Source: Paracoccaceae bacterium (GTDB lineage: Bacteria > Pseudomonadota > Alphaproteobacteria > Rhizobiales > Stappiaceae). From it: a DNA stretch of 40,964 nucleotides. Of the stretch, positions 8,961 to 16,210 are shown one piece after another. Where the stretch lies: NCBI GenBank assembly GCA_013373445.1, contig JABXHV010000081.1, positions 1 through 40,964 of the forward strand, written 5' to 3'. The notes beneath the pieces were generated by a model. That model was given only the letters and a program-made list of their open reading frames with translations. It had not been told where the DNA came from and did not search any database. A program made the translations under genes and the position numbers. The number at the start of each line of letters is the position of its first letter. Position 1 is the first letter of the stretch.

Positions 8961-9013
8961 ATTGTCCTCCCACGGCGTAGTGCGCCTTTTCTGGCCACAT
9001 TACGATCAACAAA

Positions 9014-9033
9014 CTCTGCAAAATCAAGCAGAG
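9014..9033. repeat. Inverted repeat in the pccB / ATP-grasp divergent promoter region
   Basis: CTCTGC and GCAGAG flank an eight-base A-rich spacer, 54 bases upstream of the pccB start codon. The position and symmetry suit a repressor site for pccB, but no regulator gene is nearby. A six-base repeat could be chance. Confidence 0.25.
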
Positions 9034-9087
9034 ATAGCATCAAAAAGCACAAAATTCCGGTCTCGATTAAGTGCCTAAAACTTACAA

Positions 9088-9118
9088 TTGACCACCAAAT
9101 AAGCACTGTCGCTATCTT
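9088..9118 (+). promoter_or_regulatory. Possible sigma-70-type promoter of the ATP-grasp/Anbu cluster
   Basis: TTGACC (9088-9093) and TATCTT (9113-9118) resemble -35 and -10 boxes on the + strand. The spacer of 19 bases is long. Transcription would start about 65 bases before the ATP-grasp gene. Pattern match only. Confidence 0.3.
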
Positions 9119-9188
9119 ATTGCGCTTTAAGAATTCGGTTTAATCTGTTTAGATTGCCGAAGAAGTAAGCAAATCGTATGGGGAGGCA

Positions 9189-10613
9189 ATGACAGAAGAA
9201 CAGGCGTTTTTCAACGAAATGCAGGACGCGGCGGGTAATCCACGCGCTGCTTACACTGCCCTGGCAAATTGGCTTAAAGACCAGCCGCCAAACCTTCTTA
9301 AGAAAAAGTCCCGCGAAGCGGAAACAATCTTCAGAAGGCTCGGTATTACCTTTGCAGTATATGGTGCAGAAGACTCAGGCGAACGCCTGATACCTTTCGA
9401 TCCAATCCCTCGCATTTTGTCAGCCAGCGAATGGCGCAAGCTGTCCGCAGGTATCGATCAGCGTGTTCGCGCGCTCAATGCCTTTCTTCATGACATATAC
9501 CACCGTCAGGAGATTATCCGGGCCGGTCGTATCCCAGCAGAACTGATTTTGCAAAACGACGCCTTCCTGCCTGAAATGGTCGGGTTTGCACCCGCTCGCA
9601 AGGTTTACTCCCATATTATCGGCACCGATCTGGTGCGGGTTGCGGAGAACGAGTTTTACGTGCTCGAAGACAACACCCGAACACCTTCGGGTGTGTCCTA
9701 CATGCTGGAAAACCGCGAGACCATGATGCGGTTGTTTCCGGATCTCTTCCAGATGCACAGAGTTGCGCCTGTCGAGAAGTACCCGGACCTATTACGCCAG
9801 ACGCTGGAGAGCGTTGGTCCGGATCAGGCCAAGTCGGATCAGACGATCGTTGTGCTGACACCCGGGATCTACAACTCAGCTTATTTTGAACATGCCTTCC
9901 TGGCCGACTCTATGGGTGTTCAGCTGGTTGAGGGGCCGGACCTGTTCGTTGAAAACGGCCGTGTCTTCATGCGAACAACCCGTGCGCCGCAGCAGGTCGA
10001 TGTGATCTATAGGCGTATTGATGATGCCTTCCTCGATCCCCTCACCTTCAATCCGGAATCCATGCTCGGCGTCCCAGGAATCTTTGACGCCTATCGCGCC
10101 GGAAACGTGACGATCTGTAACGCACCGGGCACCGGCATTGCCGACGACAAGGCCATCTACGCCTATGTTCCCGAGATCATCGAGTTCTACACAGGTCAAA
10201 AACCGATCTTGAACAACGTGCCAACCTGGCACTGCTCACGCCCGGATGATCTTGCTTACGTGCTCGATAATCTCGAAGATATCGTGGTCAAGGAAGTGCA
10301 TGGATCAGGCGGCTACGGCATGCTGATCGGTCCCACCGCGTCAAAAAAGGAAATCGCGACCTTCCGCAAAATTCTGGAAAACAATCCTTCGAACTACATC
10401 GCGCAGCCAACCTTGGCCCTGTCCGCATGTCCCACCCACGTCGCCTCGGGCGTCGCCCCGCGCCATGTCGATCTCAGACCGTTTGTGCTCGTTGGCGACA
10501 AGGTTCGCATCACACCAGGCGGACTGACTCGCGTGGCCCTTAAGAAAGGCTCCCTGGTGGTTAACTCCAGTCAGGGCGGCGGAACAAAAGACACTTGGGT
10601 ATTGGAGGACTGA
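9189..10613 (+). CDS. Circularly permuted ATP-grasp ligase (DUF404/DUF407 type)
   Basis: The 474-residue protein is a type 2 circularly permuted ATP-grasp enzyme; such amidoligases join a carboxylate to an amine through an acyl-phosphate. Characteristic blocks are FYVLEDNTRTPSGVSYMLENR (about residues 155-175), the acidic VDVIYRRIDDAFLDPL, VVKEVHGSGGYGMLIGP, and the C-terminal VALKKGSLVVNSSQGGGTKDTWVLED. It starts at ATG 9189 behind GGGGAGG. The substrate is unknown. Its three followers (alpha-E, transglutaminase, Anbu) form the conserved cluster for which peptide synthesis or tagging has been predicted. It is followed after three bases by the alpha-E gene. Confidence 0.92.
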   Translation: MTEEQAFFNEMQDAAGNPRAAYTALANWLKDQPPNLLKKKSREAETIFRRLGITFAVYGAEDSGERLIPFDPIPRILSASEWRKLSAGIDQRVRALNAFLHDIYHRQEIIRAGRIPAELILQNDAFLPEMVGFAPARKVYSHIIGTDLVRVAENEFYVLEDNTRTPSGVSYMLENRETMMRLFPDLFQMHRVAPVEKYPDLLRQTLESVGPDQAKSDQTIVVLTPGIYNSAYFEHAFLADSMGVQLVEGPDLFVENGRVFMRTTRAPQQVDVIYRRIDDAFLDPLTFNPESMLGVPGIFDAYRAGNVTICNAPGTGIADDKAIYAYVPEIIEFYTGQKPILNNVPTWHCSRPDDLAYVLDNLEDIVVKEVHGSGGYGMLIGPTASKKEIATFRKILENNPSNYIAQPTLALSACPTHVASGVAPRHVDLRPFVLVGDKVRITPGGLTRVALKKGSLVVNSSQGGGTKDTWVLED

Positions 10614-10616
10614 ACC

Positions 10617-11567
10617 ATGTTAGGAAGAACAGCATCCTCCCTCTTTTGGATGTCGCGCTATCAGGAGCGCGCTCAAAACACATCGAAGATACTGGAGACG
10701 GCCTATCGCTCTGCGATGGTGCCACAGTCCGGTCAAACCGAGAACGGCGAATGGCTCAACGCGCTTGAAACAGCTGGCGCGGCGGCAGCCTATGAGTTCA
10801 ACATCGGAGAAGTCTCTCCCAAAGGTGTGATGAATTACCTGATTTTTGACCGTAACAATCCGTCAAGCGTTCGGGTTTGTATTGAAACGGCGCGCAACAA
10901 CGCCCGCGCCGTACGAACAGCCATCACCTCGGAGCTCTGGGAAGCAATCAACACGACCCATCTTGAGTTCGCAGACGTCAATCCTCAATCTCTGACACCT
11001 GACAAGATCCCTGACTTTCTCGCTTGGATCAGCCAACGGTCACACCTGTTCCGGGGCTCGCTTCTAAACACGACGTTGCGTGACGATGGCTATTTCTTCA
11101 GCCAGTTTGGTACATTCGTGGAGCGTGCCGACAACACGGCCCGAGTCCTGAATACGAGGTATTGGGTTCTCCTGCCAGACAACGACGTGATCGGCGATGA
11201 TGATTTCGAGCGCCCGCAGTGGAGTGATATATTGCGCACCCTGTCAGGAAAACGCAGCTACCGCTTCGCCTACCCCAATGCCAAACTGAAGGCCTACAAC
11301 ATCGCTGAATTTCTGATCTTGCGAAAGGAAATGCCGCGCGCTCTGGCTCATTGTTATGACTGGATCGACGACACTGCGAAGGACATGGCACAGTTCTATG
11401 ACACGACCGAGGTCAGCCTGGGTCTTGCAGAAGAGATCTATTCCAGCCTTCAGAAAATGACGATGCGGGAGATTTTCGACATCGGACTGAATGATTTTCT
11501 CACCGAATTCAGGACGAGAAACAACAACTTCGCGAACCAGCTCTCCCACGATTTCAATTTCGCTTGA
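10617..11567 (+). CDS. Alpha-E domain protein (DUF403)
   Basis: This 316-residue, mostly helical protein is the standard companion of the permuted ATP-grasp gene. The N-terminus LGRTASSLFWMSRYQERAQNT and the later GTFVERADNTARVLNTRYW are the family's two repeated helical motifs with conserved Arg and Glu. No enzyme activity is established; a scaffold or cofactor role with the ligase is inferred. The gene begins three bases after the ATP-grasp stop, and its GGAGG lies within the end of that gene, so the pair is surely one operon. Confidence 0.9.
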   Translation: MLGRTASSLFWMSRYQERAQNTSKILETAYRSAMVPQSGQTENGEWLNALETAGAAAAYEFNIGEVSPKGVMNYLIFDRNNPSSVRVCIETARNNARAVRTAITSELWEAINTTHLEFADVNPQSLTPDKIPDFLAWISQRSHLFRGSLLNTTLRDDGYFFSQFGTFVERADNTARVLNTRYWVLLPDNDVIGDDDFERPQWSDILRTLSGKRSYRFAYPNAKLKAYNIAEFLILRKEMPRALAHCYDWIDDTAKDMAQFYDTTEVSLGLAEEIYSSLQKMTMREIFDIGLNDFLTEFRTRNNNFANQLSHDFNFA

Positions 11568-11589
11568 GATCGGGAGCAAGGAGAGAAAA

Positions 11590-12414
11590 ATGCGCTTAGC
11601 AGTCAAACATAGAACGCACTATCGCTACGATGGACCAATCTTCAATGCCATGCAGCAGCTGCGGCTAACGCCCAGAAACACTGCGGCACAGGATATCATC
11701 GACTGGAAGCTTGAAGCCGATGGACTTTGCAACGCCACGCAATACATCGACGCACACGGCAATCCGGTGCACATGGTGACACTCAGCGACAACTTGCTGG
11801 AGGTCGAGGTGACCGCCAGCGGGATTGTAGAGACAAAGAACACGTCCGGTATTCTTGGCAAGGACAGATCAGGAATACCGCCGCGCCTTTACAGTCGCTT
11901 CACGCCACTTACCAAACCCAATCAGGCGATACGTCGCCTTGGAAACATCCTCGATCAGGACGACAAGGTCAGTGCCTTCCACGAACTCATGGCGGCCATC
12001 CGTGACAAGGTCACTTATACGGTCGGCGTAACAGACAGCAATGTCACGGCAATCTCTGCCCTGACGGCTGGTGAAGGTGTCTGTCAGGATCATGCACATA
12101 TCTTCATTGCCGCCACGCGATCGGCCGGCATCCCGGTTCGCTATGTCTCCGGCTATATGCTGATCGAAGATGAAGATCCCTCAGAAGCGCATCACGCCTG
12201 GGTCGAAGCCTACCTCGACAAGCTCGGTTGGGTCGGTTTTGACATATCCAATGGTATCTGCCCGACAGATCACTACATTCGCTTGACGACAGGCCTAGAC
12301 TCGCGCTCCGCTGCTCCAATACGTGGGCTGAGGTATGGCGGCGCATCGGAGAGCCTGACCGTTGAGGTCGAGGTAAGCGAACAAGCCGTTGGCCAACAGC
12401 AGCAGCAACAATAA
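11590..12414 (+). CDS. Transglutaminase-like cysteine protease of the Anbu cluster
   Basis: The 274-residue protein has an N-terminal beta domain (residues 1-95, beginning RLAVKHRTHYRYDGPI, the bacterial transglutaminase N-region) and a papain-like transglutaminase core. The catalytic triad is visible as Cys165 (GEGVCQDHAH), His202 (AHHAWVEAY) and Asp218 (VGFDISNG). Such proteins cleave or transfer amide bonds. The ATG at 11590 follows AAGGAGAG; an in-frame opening to 11491 only runs through the end of the alpha-E gene. The C-terminus is a run of six glutamines encoded by CAA/CAG. The CAA repeats continue past the TAA stop, so the tract may be length-unstable. Confidence 0.92.
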   Translation: MRLAVKHRTHYRYDGPIFNAMQQLRLTPRNTAAQDIIDWKLEADGLCNATQYIDAHGNPVHMVTLSDNLLEVEVTASGIVETKNTSGILGKDRSGIPPRLYSRFTPLTKPNQAIRRLGNILDQDDKVSAFHELMAAIRDKVTYTVGVTDSNVTAISALTAGEGVCQDHAHIFIAATRSAGIPVRYVSGYMLIEDEDPSEAHHAWVEAYLDKLGWVGFDISNGICPTDHYIRLTTGLDSRSAAPIRGLRYGGASESLTVEVEVSEQAVGQQQQQQ

Positions 12415-12420
12415 CAACAA

Positions 12421-12475
12421 CGAGACAAATGAAGTCTCGAGGTTTACAATGCACGAACACACTCCGTGCATTGTA
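12421..12475 (+). promoter_or_regulatory. Two tandem stem-loops between transglutaminase and Anbu genes
   Basis: The first pairs CGAGAC (12421-12426) with GTCTCG (12434-12439). The second is a perfect eleven-base repeat, TACAATGCACG (12445-12455) with CGTGCATTGTA (12465-12475). Neither is followed by a T-run, so they look like an mRNA processing or stabilising element, or a protein-binding site, rather than a plain terminator. Confidence 0.5.
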
Positions 12476-12524
12476 CTGGGATTGGTTTTGGTTACGCCGA
12501 TTATAGGCGCCAGAAAGAAAAATT

Positions 12525-13256
12525 ATGACATACTGTGTTGGGCTGAAGCTTGACCGCGGTCTGGTGTTTGCAGCCGACACCCGCACGAATGCGGGGTTGG
12601 ACAACGTGTCCACCTTCAAGAAACTTAAGGTCTGGGAAGAGCCCGGCGAACGCGTAGTCACGCTCCTTTCAGCAGGAAACCTTGCGGTGACGCAGGCTGT
12701 GATCTCATTGCTGTCCGAGCAGATTACGGATGCCGCAGAAGGTCAGTCCACCATTATGAACGCAAAAACCATGTTCCAGGTTGCGCGTATCATCGGCGGC
12801 GCCGTGCGTCAGATTCATGAGACAGATGGAGAAGCGTTGACGGCTGCTGCTGACAGTTTCTTCGTGACGTTCATTCTGGGCGGACAGATCAAGGGCGAAA
12901 CCCCTCGCTTGTTCCAGATCTATTCAGCAGGCAATTTCATCGAAGTCTGTGATGACACGCCTTATCTTCAGATCGGCGAGCACAAATACGGCAAGCCAAT
13001 ACTGGACCGAGTGACCCGCGCTGATATGCGTCTTGGAGAAGCAGCCAAACTGGTTCTCTTGTCCTTCGACAGCACCTTGCGTTCAAATCTCTCGGTCGGA
13101 ATGCCTGTCGACATGCTGCTTTACAACACCGACAGCTTTACCTCGGATCGCCAATTCAGGATCGAACAGGACGACGCTTACTTCCGTCAAGTTTCAGATG
13201 GCTGGTCCAACGCCCTGCGCGACGCCTTTGCAAGCATGCCAGAGATGGACGTCTAG
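12525..13256 (+). CDS. Anbu-type 20S-proteasome-like peptidase
   Basis: This 243-residue Ntn-hydrolase is the bacterial proteasome homologue called Anbu. After removal of Met1 the N-terminal Thr2 becomes the nucleophile (MTYCVGLKLDRGLVFAADTR). The conserved Asp18 and a KK pair at residues 32-33 match Asp17 and Lys33 of HslV and proteasome beta subunits. The region FFVTFILGGQIKGETPRLFQIYSAGNFIE is typical of Anbu. Known structures of Anbu from other bacteria form helical or ring-like assemblies; clear peptidase activity has been hard to show. It closes the ATP-grasp/alpha-E/transglutaminase cluster. The ribosome site is weak (AGAAAG), and a 110-base gap with hairpins precedes it. Confidence 0.92.
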   Translation: MTYCVGLKLDRGLVFAADTRTNAGLDNVSTFKKLKVWEEPGERVVTLLSAGNLAVTQAVISLLSEQITDAAEGQSTIMNAKTMFQVARIIGGAVRQIHETDGEALTAAADSFFVTFILGGQIKGETPRLFQIYSAGNFIEVCDDTPYLQIGEHKYGKPILDRVTRADMRLGEAAKLVLLSFDSTLRSNLSVGMPVDMLLYNTDSFTSDRQFRIEQDDAYFRQVSDGWSNALRDAFASMPEMDV

Positions 13257-13271
13257 GCTCTCTTCGATAAC

Positions 13272-13299
13272 AACCCCGGCCATGGCGTCGGGGTTTGTC
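13272..13299 (+). terminator. Probable terminator after the Anbu gene
   Basis: AACCCCG (13272-13278) and CGGGGTT (13289-13295) form a seven-base stem around a ten-base loop, followed by TGTCT, 15 bases after the stop codon. It lies between two convergent genes and may act both ways. The T-tract is poor. Confidence 0.5.
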
Positions 13300-13333
13300 T
13301 TATGGCCTGAAAAACAGAACGCTGTTACTGCGC

Positions 13334-14104
13334 TCAGAGCGTGAGGATAAGCGCTGCGGCATCAAATTCGGTACGCTTGTAAACTCGAACCCTGCTTGCT
13401 TCCTCGTCCTCACCCCAGCGCTCCTCATTGAAGTCCTCTTCAACAAAGGCTGCCGTCCAGGCTTCGTCGACACTGATGCGCTTTTCCGCCACGGCCAAGG
13501 CCAGGATTGCTGATCCGCTGAGGCTGGTCGCTGTATGAAGTGCAGCCAGTTCCAAGGCACTTAAGGAATCCAGTCGCTTACGGAACGCTGTCAGAAGTTC
13601 AGGCGGTTGCTCGCGGTGGATCAGTCCTTCAATCAGGGAAAATCGTCCACCAAGAAGATCTCCAGCCCAATCGAGAACCGGATCCCAAAGCTCCATCTGC
13701 CGTTCCACCAGAACTTGCGGGTCCGGAGCGCGATAGCACAATGCATCTGTCCCGCAAAAACGTGTGATCTCGTCGGCGACCTCATCAAAGCGCTGAGCAA
13801 CCGCGTCCTGTGCCGAGTTGGCCAAACGGGTCAACGGCATAACGCCCGGATTGATCACCTTGACCTGCGCTTGCCACTCTTGGGCAACAGCTTTTGCGAC
13901 AGCTTCGTCGTGCATTACCAACAAAGCCTTCGACGGTGTCTTCACCGGGCGTCCATCCAGATGAATGGCAAAACCACCTTCCACCGGCGCATGAACAGCG
14001 TCCTTGTAGAACCGCTTTGGCAGTTCACGTCTTGAAAGCTCTCGCGCCCGCTGTTCCGGGTTTTTGGCCGAATCTTCCTCGATGCTCTCCAGATAATCAC
14101 GCAC
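13334..14104 (-). CDS. ATP12-family F1-ATPase assembly chaperone
   Basis: ATP12 binds the alpha subunit of F1-ATPase during assembly; in bacteria it is mostly found in alphaproteobacteria, as in mitochondria. The 256-residue protein has the family blocks RFYKDAVHAPVEGGFAIHLDGRPVKTP, WDPVLDWAGDLLG and SGSAILALAVAEKRISVDEAWTAAFVEEDFNEERWGEDEEA. The start is GTG at 14104, sharing one base with the TAG of the upstream HAD phosphatase gene (TAGTG), so the two are coupled. The family is secure; the function is by homology. Confidence 0.9.
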   Translation of the reverse strand: MRDYLESIEEDSAKNPEQRARELSRRELPKRFYKDAVHAPVEGGFAIHLDGRPVKTPSKALLVMHDEAVAKAVAQEWQAQVKVINPGVMPLTRLANSAQDAVAQRFDEVADEITRFCGTDALCYRAPDPQVLVERQMELWDPVLDWAGDLLGGRFSLIEGLIHREQPPELLTAFRKRLDSLSALELAALHTATSLSGSAILALAVAEKRISVDEAWTAAFVEEDFNEERWGEDEEASRVRVYKRTEFDAAALILTL

Positions 14105-14784
14105 TAGACCGTTTCCTCCCGTGTTTCGAACAGCGTATCGATTCCAGCAATAAGTTGGTCGAAATCATCAATAACCACTTCAGCGCCAGCCTCGATCAAT
14201 GCTGCACGCTCGTGATAGCCCCAGGTCACGCCCAGGCAGCGCACGCCGGCTGCCTGCCCCATTTCCATATCATAACTCGTATCGCCAACAATCACTGCAT
14301 GTCGCGCCTCAACGCCCGTTTCCGCCAAGGCCTGCAAGACCATATCAGGATGAGGTTTCGACGGAGATGTATCAGCCGTCTGGATCGTCACGAACCGTCC
14401 CTCAAGCCCATGCACTTGCAACAGATAATCAACGCCGCGTCGCGCCTTGCCTGTCGCTATCCCAAGCAACACATCTTCGCGGCCGGACAAGATATCCAAC
14501 ACATCATGCGCTCCGGGAAACAGCGGATCATATTCATCCCCTTTTTCGCGATGCGCTCGATTTGTCGCCCGATAGGCTTCTGACATCTGTGGAACAAGAG
14601 CTGCATTCTGCTCACCGACCAACCGCAAAAAAGCTGTTTCCAGTGATAGCCCGACGATGGAGAGAGCCGTTCGACGATCCGGCATCTGCAATCCAACAGC
14701 AGCGTATCCGGCAGCCAATCCACGCACAATTGTATCCTGACTATCCGCCAATGTGCCGTCACAATCAAAAATGATGAGATACAT
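14104..14784 (-). CDS. HAD-superfamily phosphatase, Gph-like
   Basis: The 226-residue subfamily IA HAD hydrolase has motif I FDCDGTLADS with nucleophile Asp7 and Asp9, motif II IATGKA, Lys in SKPHPDM, and motif IV VGDTSYDMEMG. The ATG at 14784 puts motif I at the usual place; an in-frame upstream ATG at 14838 adds an unlikely 18 residues. Substrate not determined; phosphoglycolate and nucleotide phosphates are possible. In many alphaproteobacteria a gene of this kind lies between an RluC synthase and ATP12, so a conserved-neighbourhood role is likely. It is distinct from the HAD gene at 2904-3590. Confidence 0.87.
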   Translation of the reverse strand: MYLIIFDCDGTLADSQDTIVRGLAAGYAAVGLQMPDRRTALSIVGLSLETAFLRLVGEQNAALVPQMSEAYRATNRAHREKGDEYDPLFPGAHDVLDILSGREDVLLGIATGKARRGVDYLLQVHGLEGRFVTIQTADTSPSKPHPDMVLQALAETGVEARHAVIVGDTSYDMEMGQAAGVRCLGVTWGYHERAALIEAGAEVVIDDFDQLIAGIDTLFETREETV

Positions 14785-14925
14785 AAATGTGCCTTGTTGC
14801 AGTGATCTGTAAAGCCGGATGTCGCCGTTTTTGCGCATGAGGTCAAGACCGGAGACGGTCTTCTATCTACCTCCCCTCGACTTGCTTGTATCCAAGCGCT
14901 ATGGAAGAGGCAGTTGCAGGTTGAA

Positions 14926-15069
14926 ATGATCCATGGCAACTGGTCACAAGGCTCTGATTTCGCCATTTATGAAACAACGGGAGCCTGGAGCACCTTGAAA
15001 AACCATTCACCTGAACATTTTCAGTCCCTAAAGGTCGATCGTGTTTTCTTTCGACTGGAGCTCATGTGA
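14926..15069 (+). CDS. Possible very small ORF (47 residues) upstream of a membrane peptide gene
   Basis: The ATG at 14926 (preceded by CAGG at a spacing of five bases) opens a 47-residue frame ending in LELM. The frame stays open upstream to 14806 without a standard start. Its TGA overlaps the GTG start of the next small gene in the four-base pattern GTGA, the usual sign of translational coupling. I do not recognise the peptide. It could be a leader ORF or a spurious frame. Confidence 0.35.
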   Translation: MIHGNWSQGSDFAIYETTGAWSTLKNHSPEHFQSLKVDRVFFRLELM

Positions 15070-15233
15070 CCAAATTTATTTTTCTCATTCTCCTGATGCT
15101 GTCCGCAGTCCAAATCATCAAACCGCTCGGCTGGCCGGGGTTGAAAAAGCGCGGCGACTTCTGGAAATTGGCGCTGGCAGGCCTCATGATAACGGTTCTC
15201 TCCATCGGCCTTATTGCACTGTTTGAAAAGTAG
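15066..15233 (+). CDS. Small membrane protein, two predicted transmembrane segments
   Basis: GTG at 15066, with GGAG five bases upstream, opens a 55-residue protein. It starts with a hydrophobic helix (FIFLILLMLSAVQII), has a short basic loop (GWPGLKKRGDFWK), and ends with a second helix (LALAGLMITVLSIGLIALF). The positive loop would face the cytoplasm. It is too short for many gene finders. Short proteins of this pattern occur in Hyphomicrobiales, but I cannot name a function. It may be coupled to the small ORF before it. Confidence 0.65.
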   Translation: MTKFIFLILLMLSAVQIIKPLGWPGLKKRGDFWKLALAGLMITVLSIGLIALFEK

Positions 15234-15366
15234 TCGCTACTGAAGATCGACGCGATCCAAAGCTGCATAATTAATGGCCGCAACCGCTCAAAAAACGCGC
15301 TTGAGCAAAACCGAAGAGCCTCTTAGCCTCTGGACAACAAGTCAAACAAGCAATGAGGCACCTTCC

Positions 15367-16089
15367 ATGTCTATATCACGTCGTCACTTTCTGAAAACGG
15401 CAGGCAGAGCTGCTGCGTTTACCACATTACTGCCGCTGTCTTCAGCGCTCGCGTCGGGCACCATCAAACCTTCAAAAAAATCAGTACTGCTGGTAATTGA
15501 CGTTCAAAACTGTTTCCTGCCGACCGGAACTCTGCCCGTCAAGGATGGTGACCAGGTGGTCCCGGTGATCAATGAACTCAGCAAAAAGTTCCAGAACGTC
15601 GTGATGACGCAGGATTGGCATCCAGCAGGGCATTCGTCCTTTGCCTCAAGCCATGAGGGCAAGGCTCCATTCGAAACCGTCGAAATGGACTATGGAACAC
15701 AAGTTCTTTGGCCAGATCATTGCATTCAGGGCACAAAAGACGCCGAGCTCGCGCCCGGCCTGGACATCCCACACGCACAGCTGATCATCCGCAAAGGCTG
15801 GAACAGCGCTGTTGACAGCTACTCTGCATTCAGAGAAGCCGACAAACAGACGATGACGGGCCTTACAGGCTACCTCAGGGAACGCGGCTTGTCGGATGTC
15901 TACGTCTGCGGCCTTGCAACGGACTTCTGTGTTGCCTGGTCAGCGATCGACGCGACGATTTCCGAATTCAACGTCTCCGTCATCGAAGACGCGAGCCGCG
16001 GCATCGACCTGAACGGCTCAGTCGCAACGGCATGGGCGGACATGAAAAAAGCCGGCATTGCCCGTATTCAGTCCAGCGATTTCGCCTGA
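15367..16089 (+). CDS. pncA: Nicotinamidase/pyrazinamidase with Tat signal peptide
   Basis: PncA hydrolyses nicotinamide to nicotinate and ammonia for NAD salvage. The 240-residue protein carries the catalytic Asp45 (VIDVQNCF), Lys143 (IRKGWN) and Cys188 (ATDFCVAW), and the metal ligands Asp83, His85 and His89 (DWHPAGHSSF). Unusually, residues 1-30 form a twin-arginine signal (SRRHFLKTAGRAAAF, hydrophobic stretch, then ALAS), which implies folded export to the periplasm. The ATG at 15367 gives this signal directly. An earlier ATG at 15274 would bury it. A strong terminator follows. Confidence 0.92.
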   Translation: MSISRRHFLKTAGRAAAFTTLLPLSSALASGTIKPSKKSVLLVIDVQNCFLPTGTLPVKDGDQVVPVINELSKKFQNVVMTQDWHPAGHSSFASSHEGKAPFETVEMDYGTQVLWPDHCIQGTKDAELAPGLDIPHAQLIIRKGWNSAVDSYSAFREADKQTMTGLTGYLRERGLSDVYVCGLATDFCVAWSAIDATISEFNVSVIEDASRGIDLNGSVATAWADMKKAGIARIQSSDFA

Positions 16090-16113
16090 ACGGAACGCGC
16101 GCTTCTTCAAAAG

Positions 16114-16145
16114 AAAAAAGAGCAGGCGTGAGCTTGCTCTTTTTT
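16114..16145. terminator. Bidirectional intrinsic terminator after pncA
   Basis: A perfect eleven-base inverted repeat, AAAAAAGAGCA and TGCTCTTTTTT, surrounds a ten-base loop. It gives an A/T-flanked stem that reads as a terminator on both strands: for pncA (+) and for the convergent rluC-type gene (-). Confidence 0.88.
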
Positions 16146-16210
16146 GATGCCGAAATCTCTTACGGCGAAAAAACAACAAATCAACATAAGAGATTCAAAT
16201 AACTGCAAAC

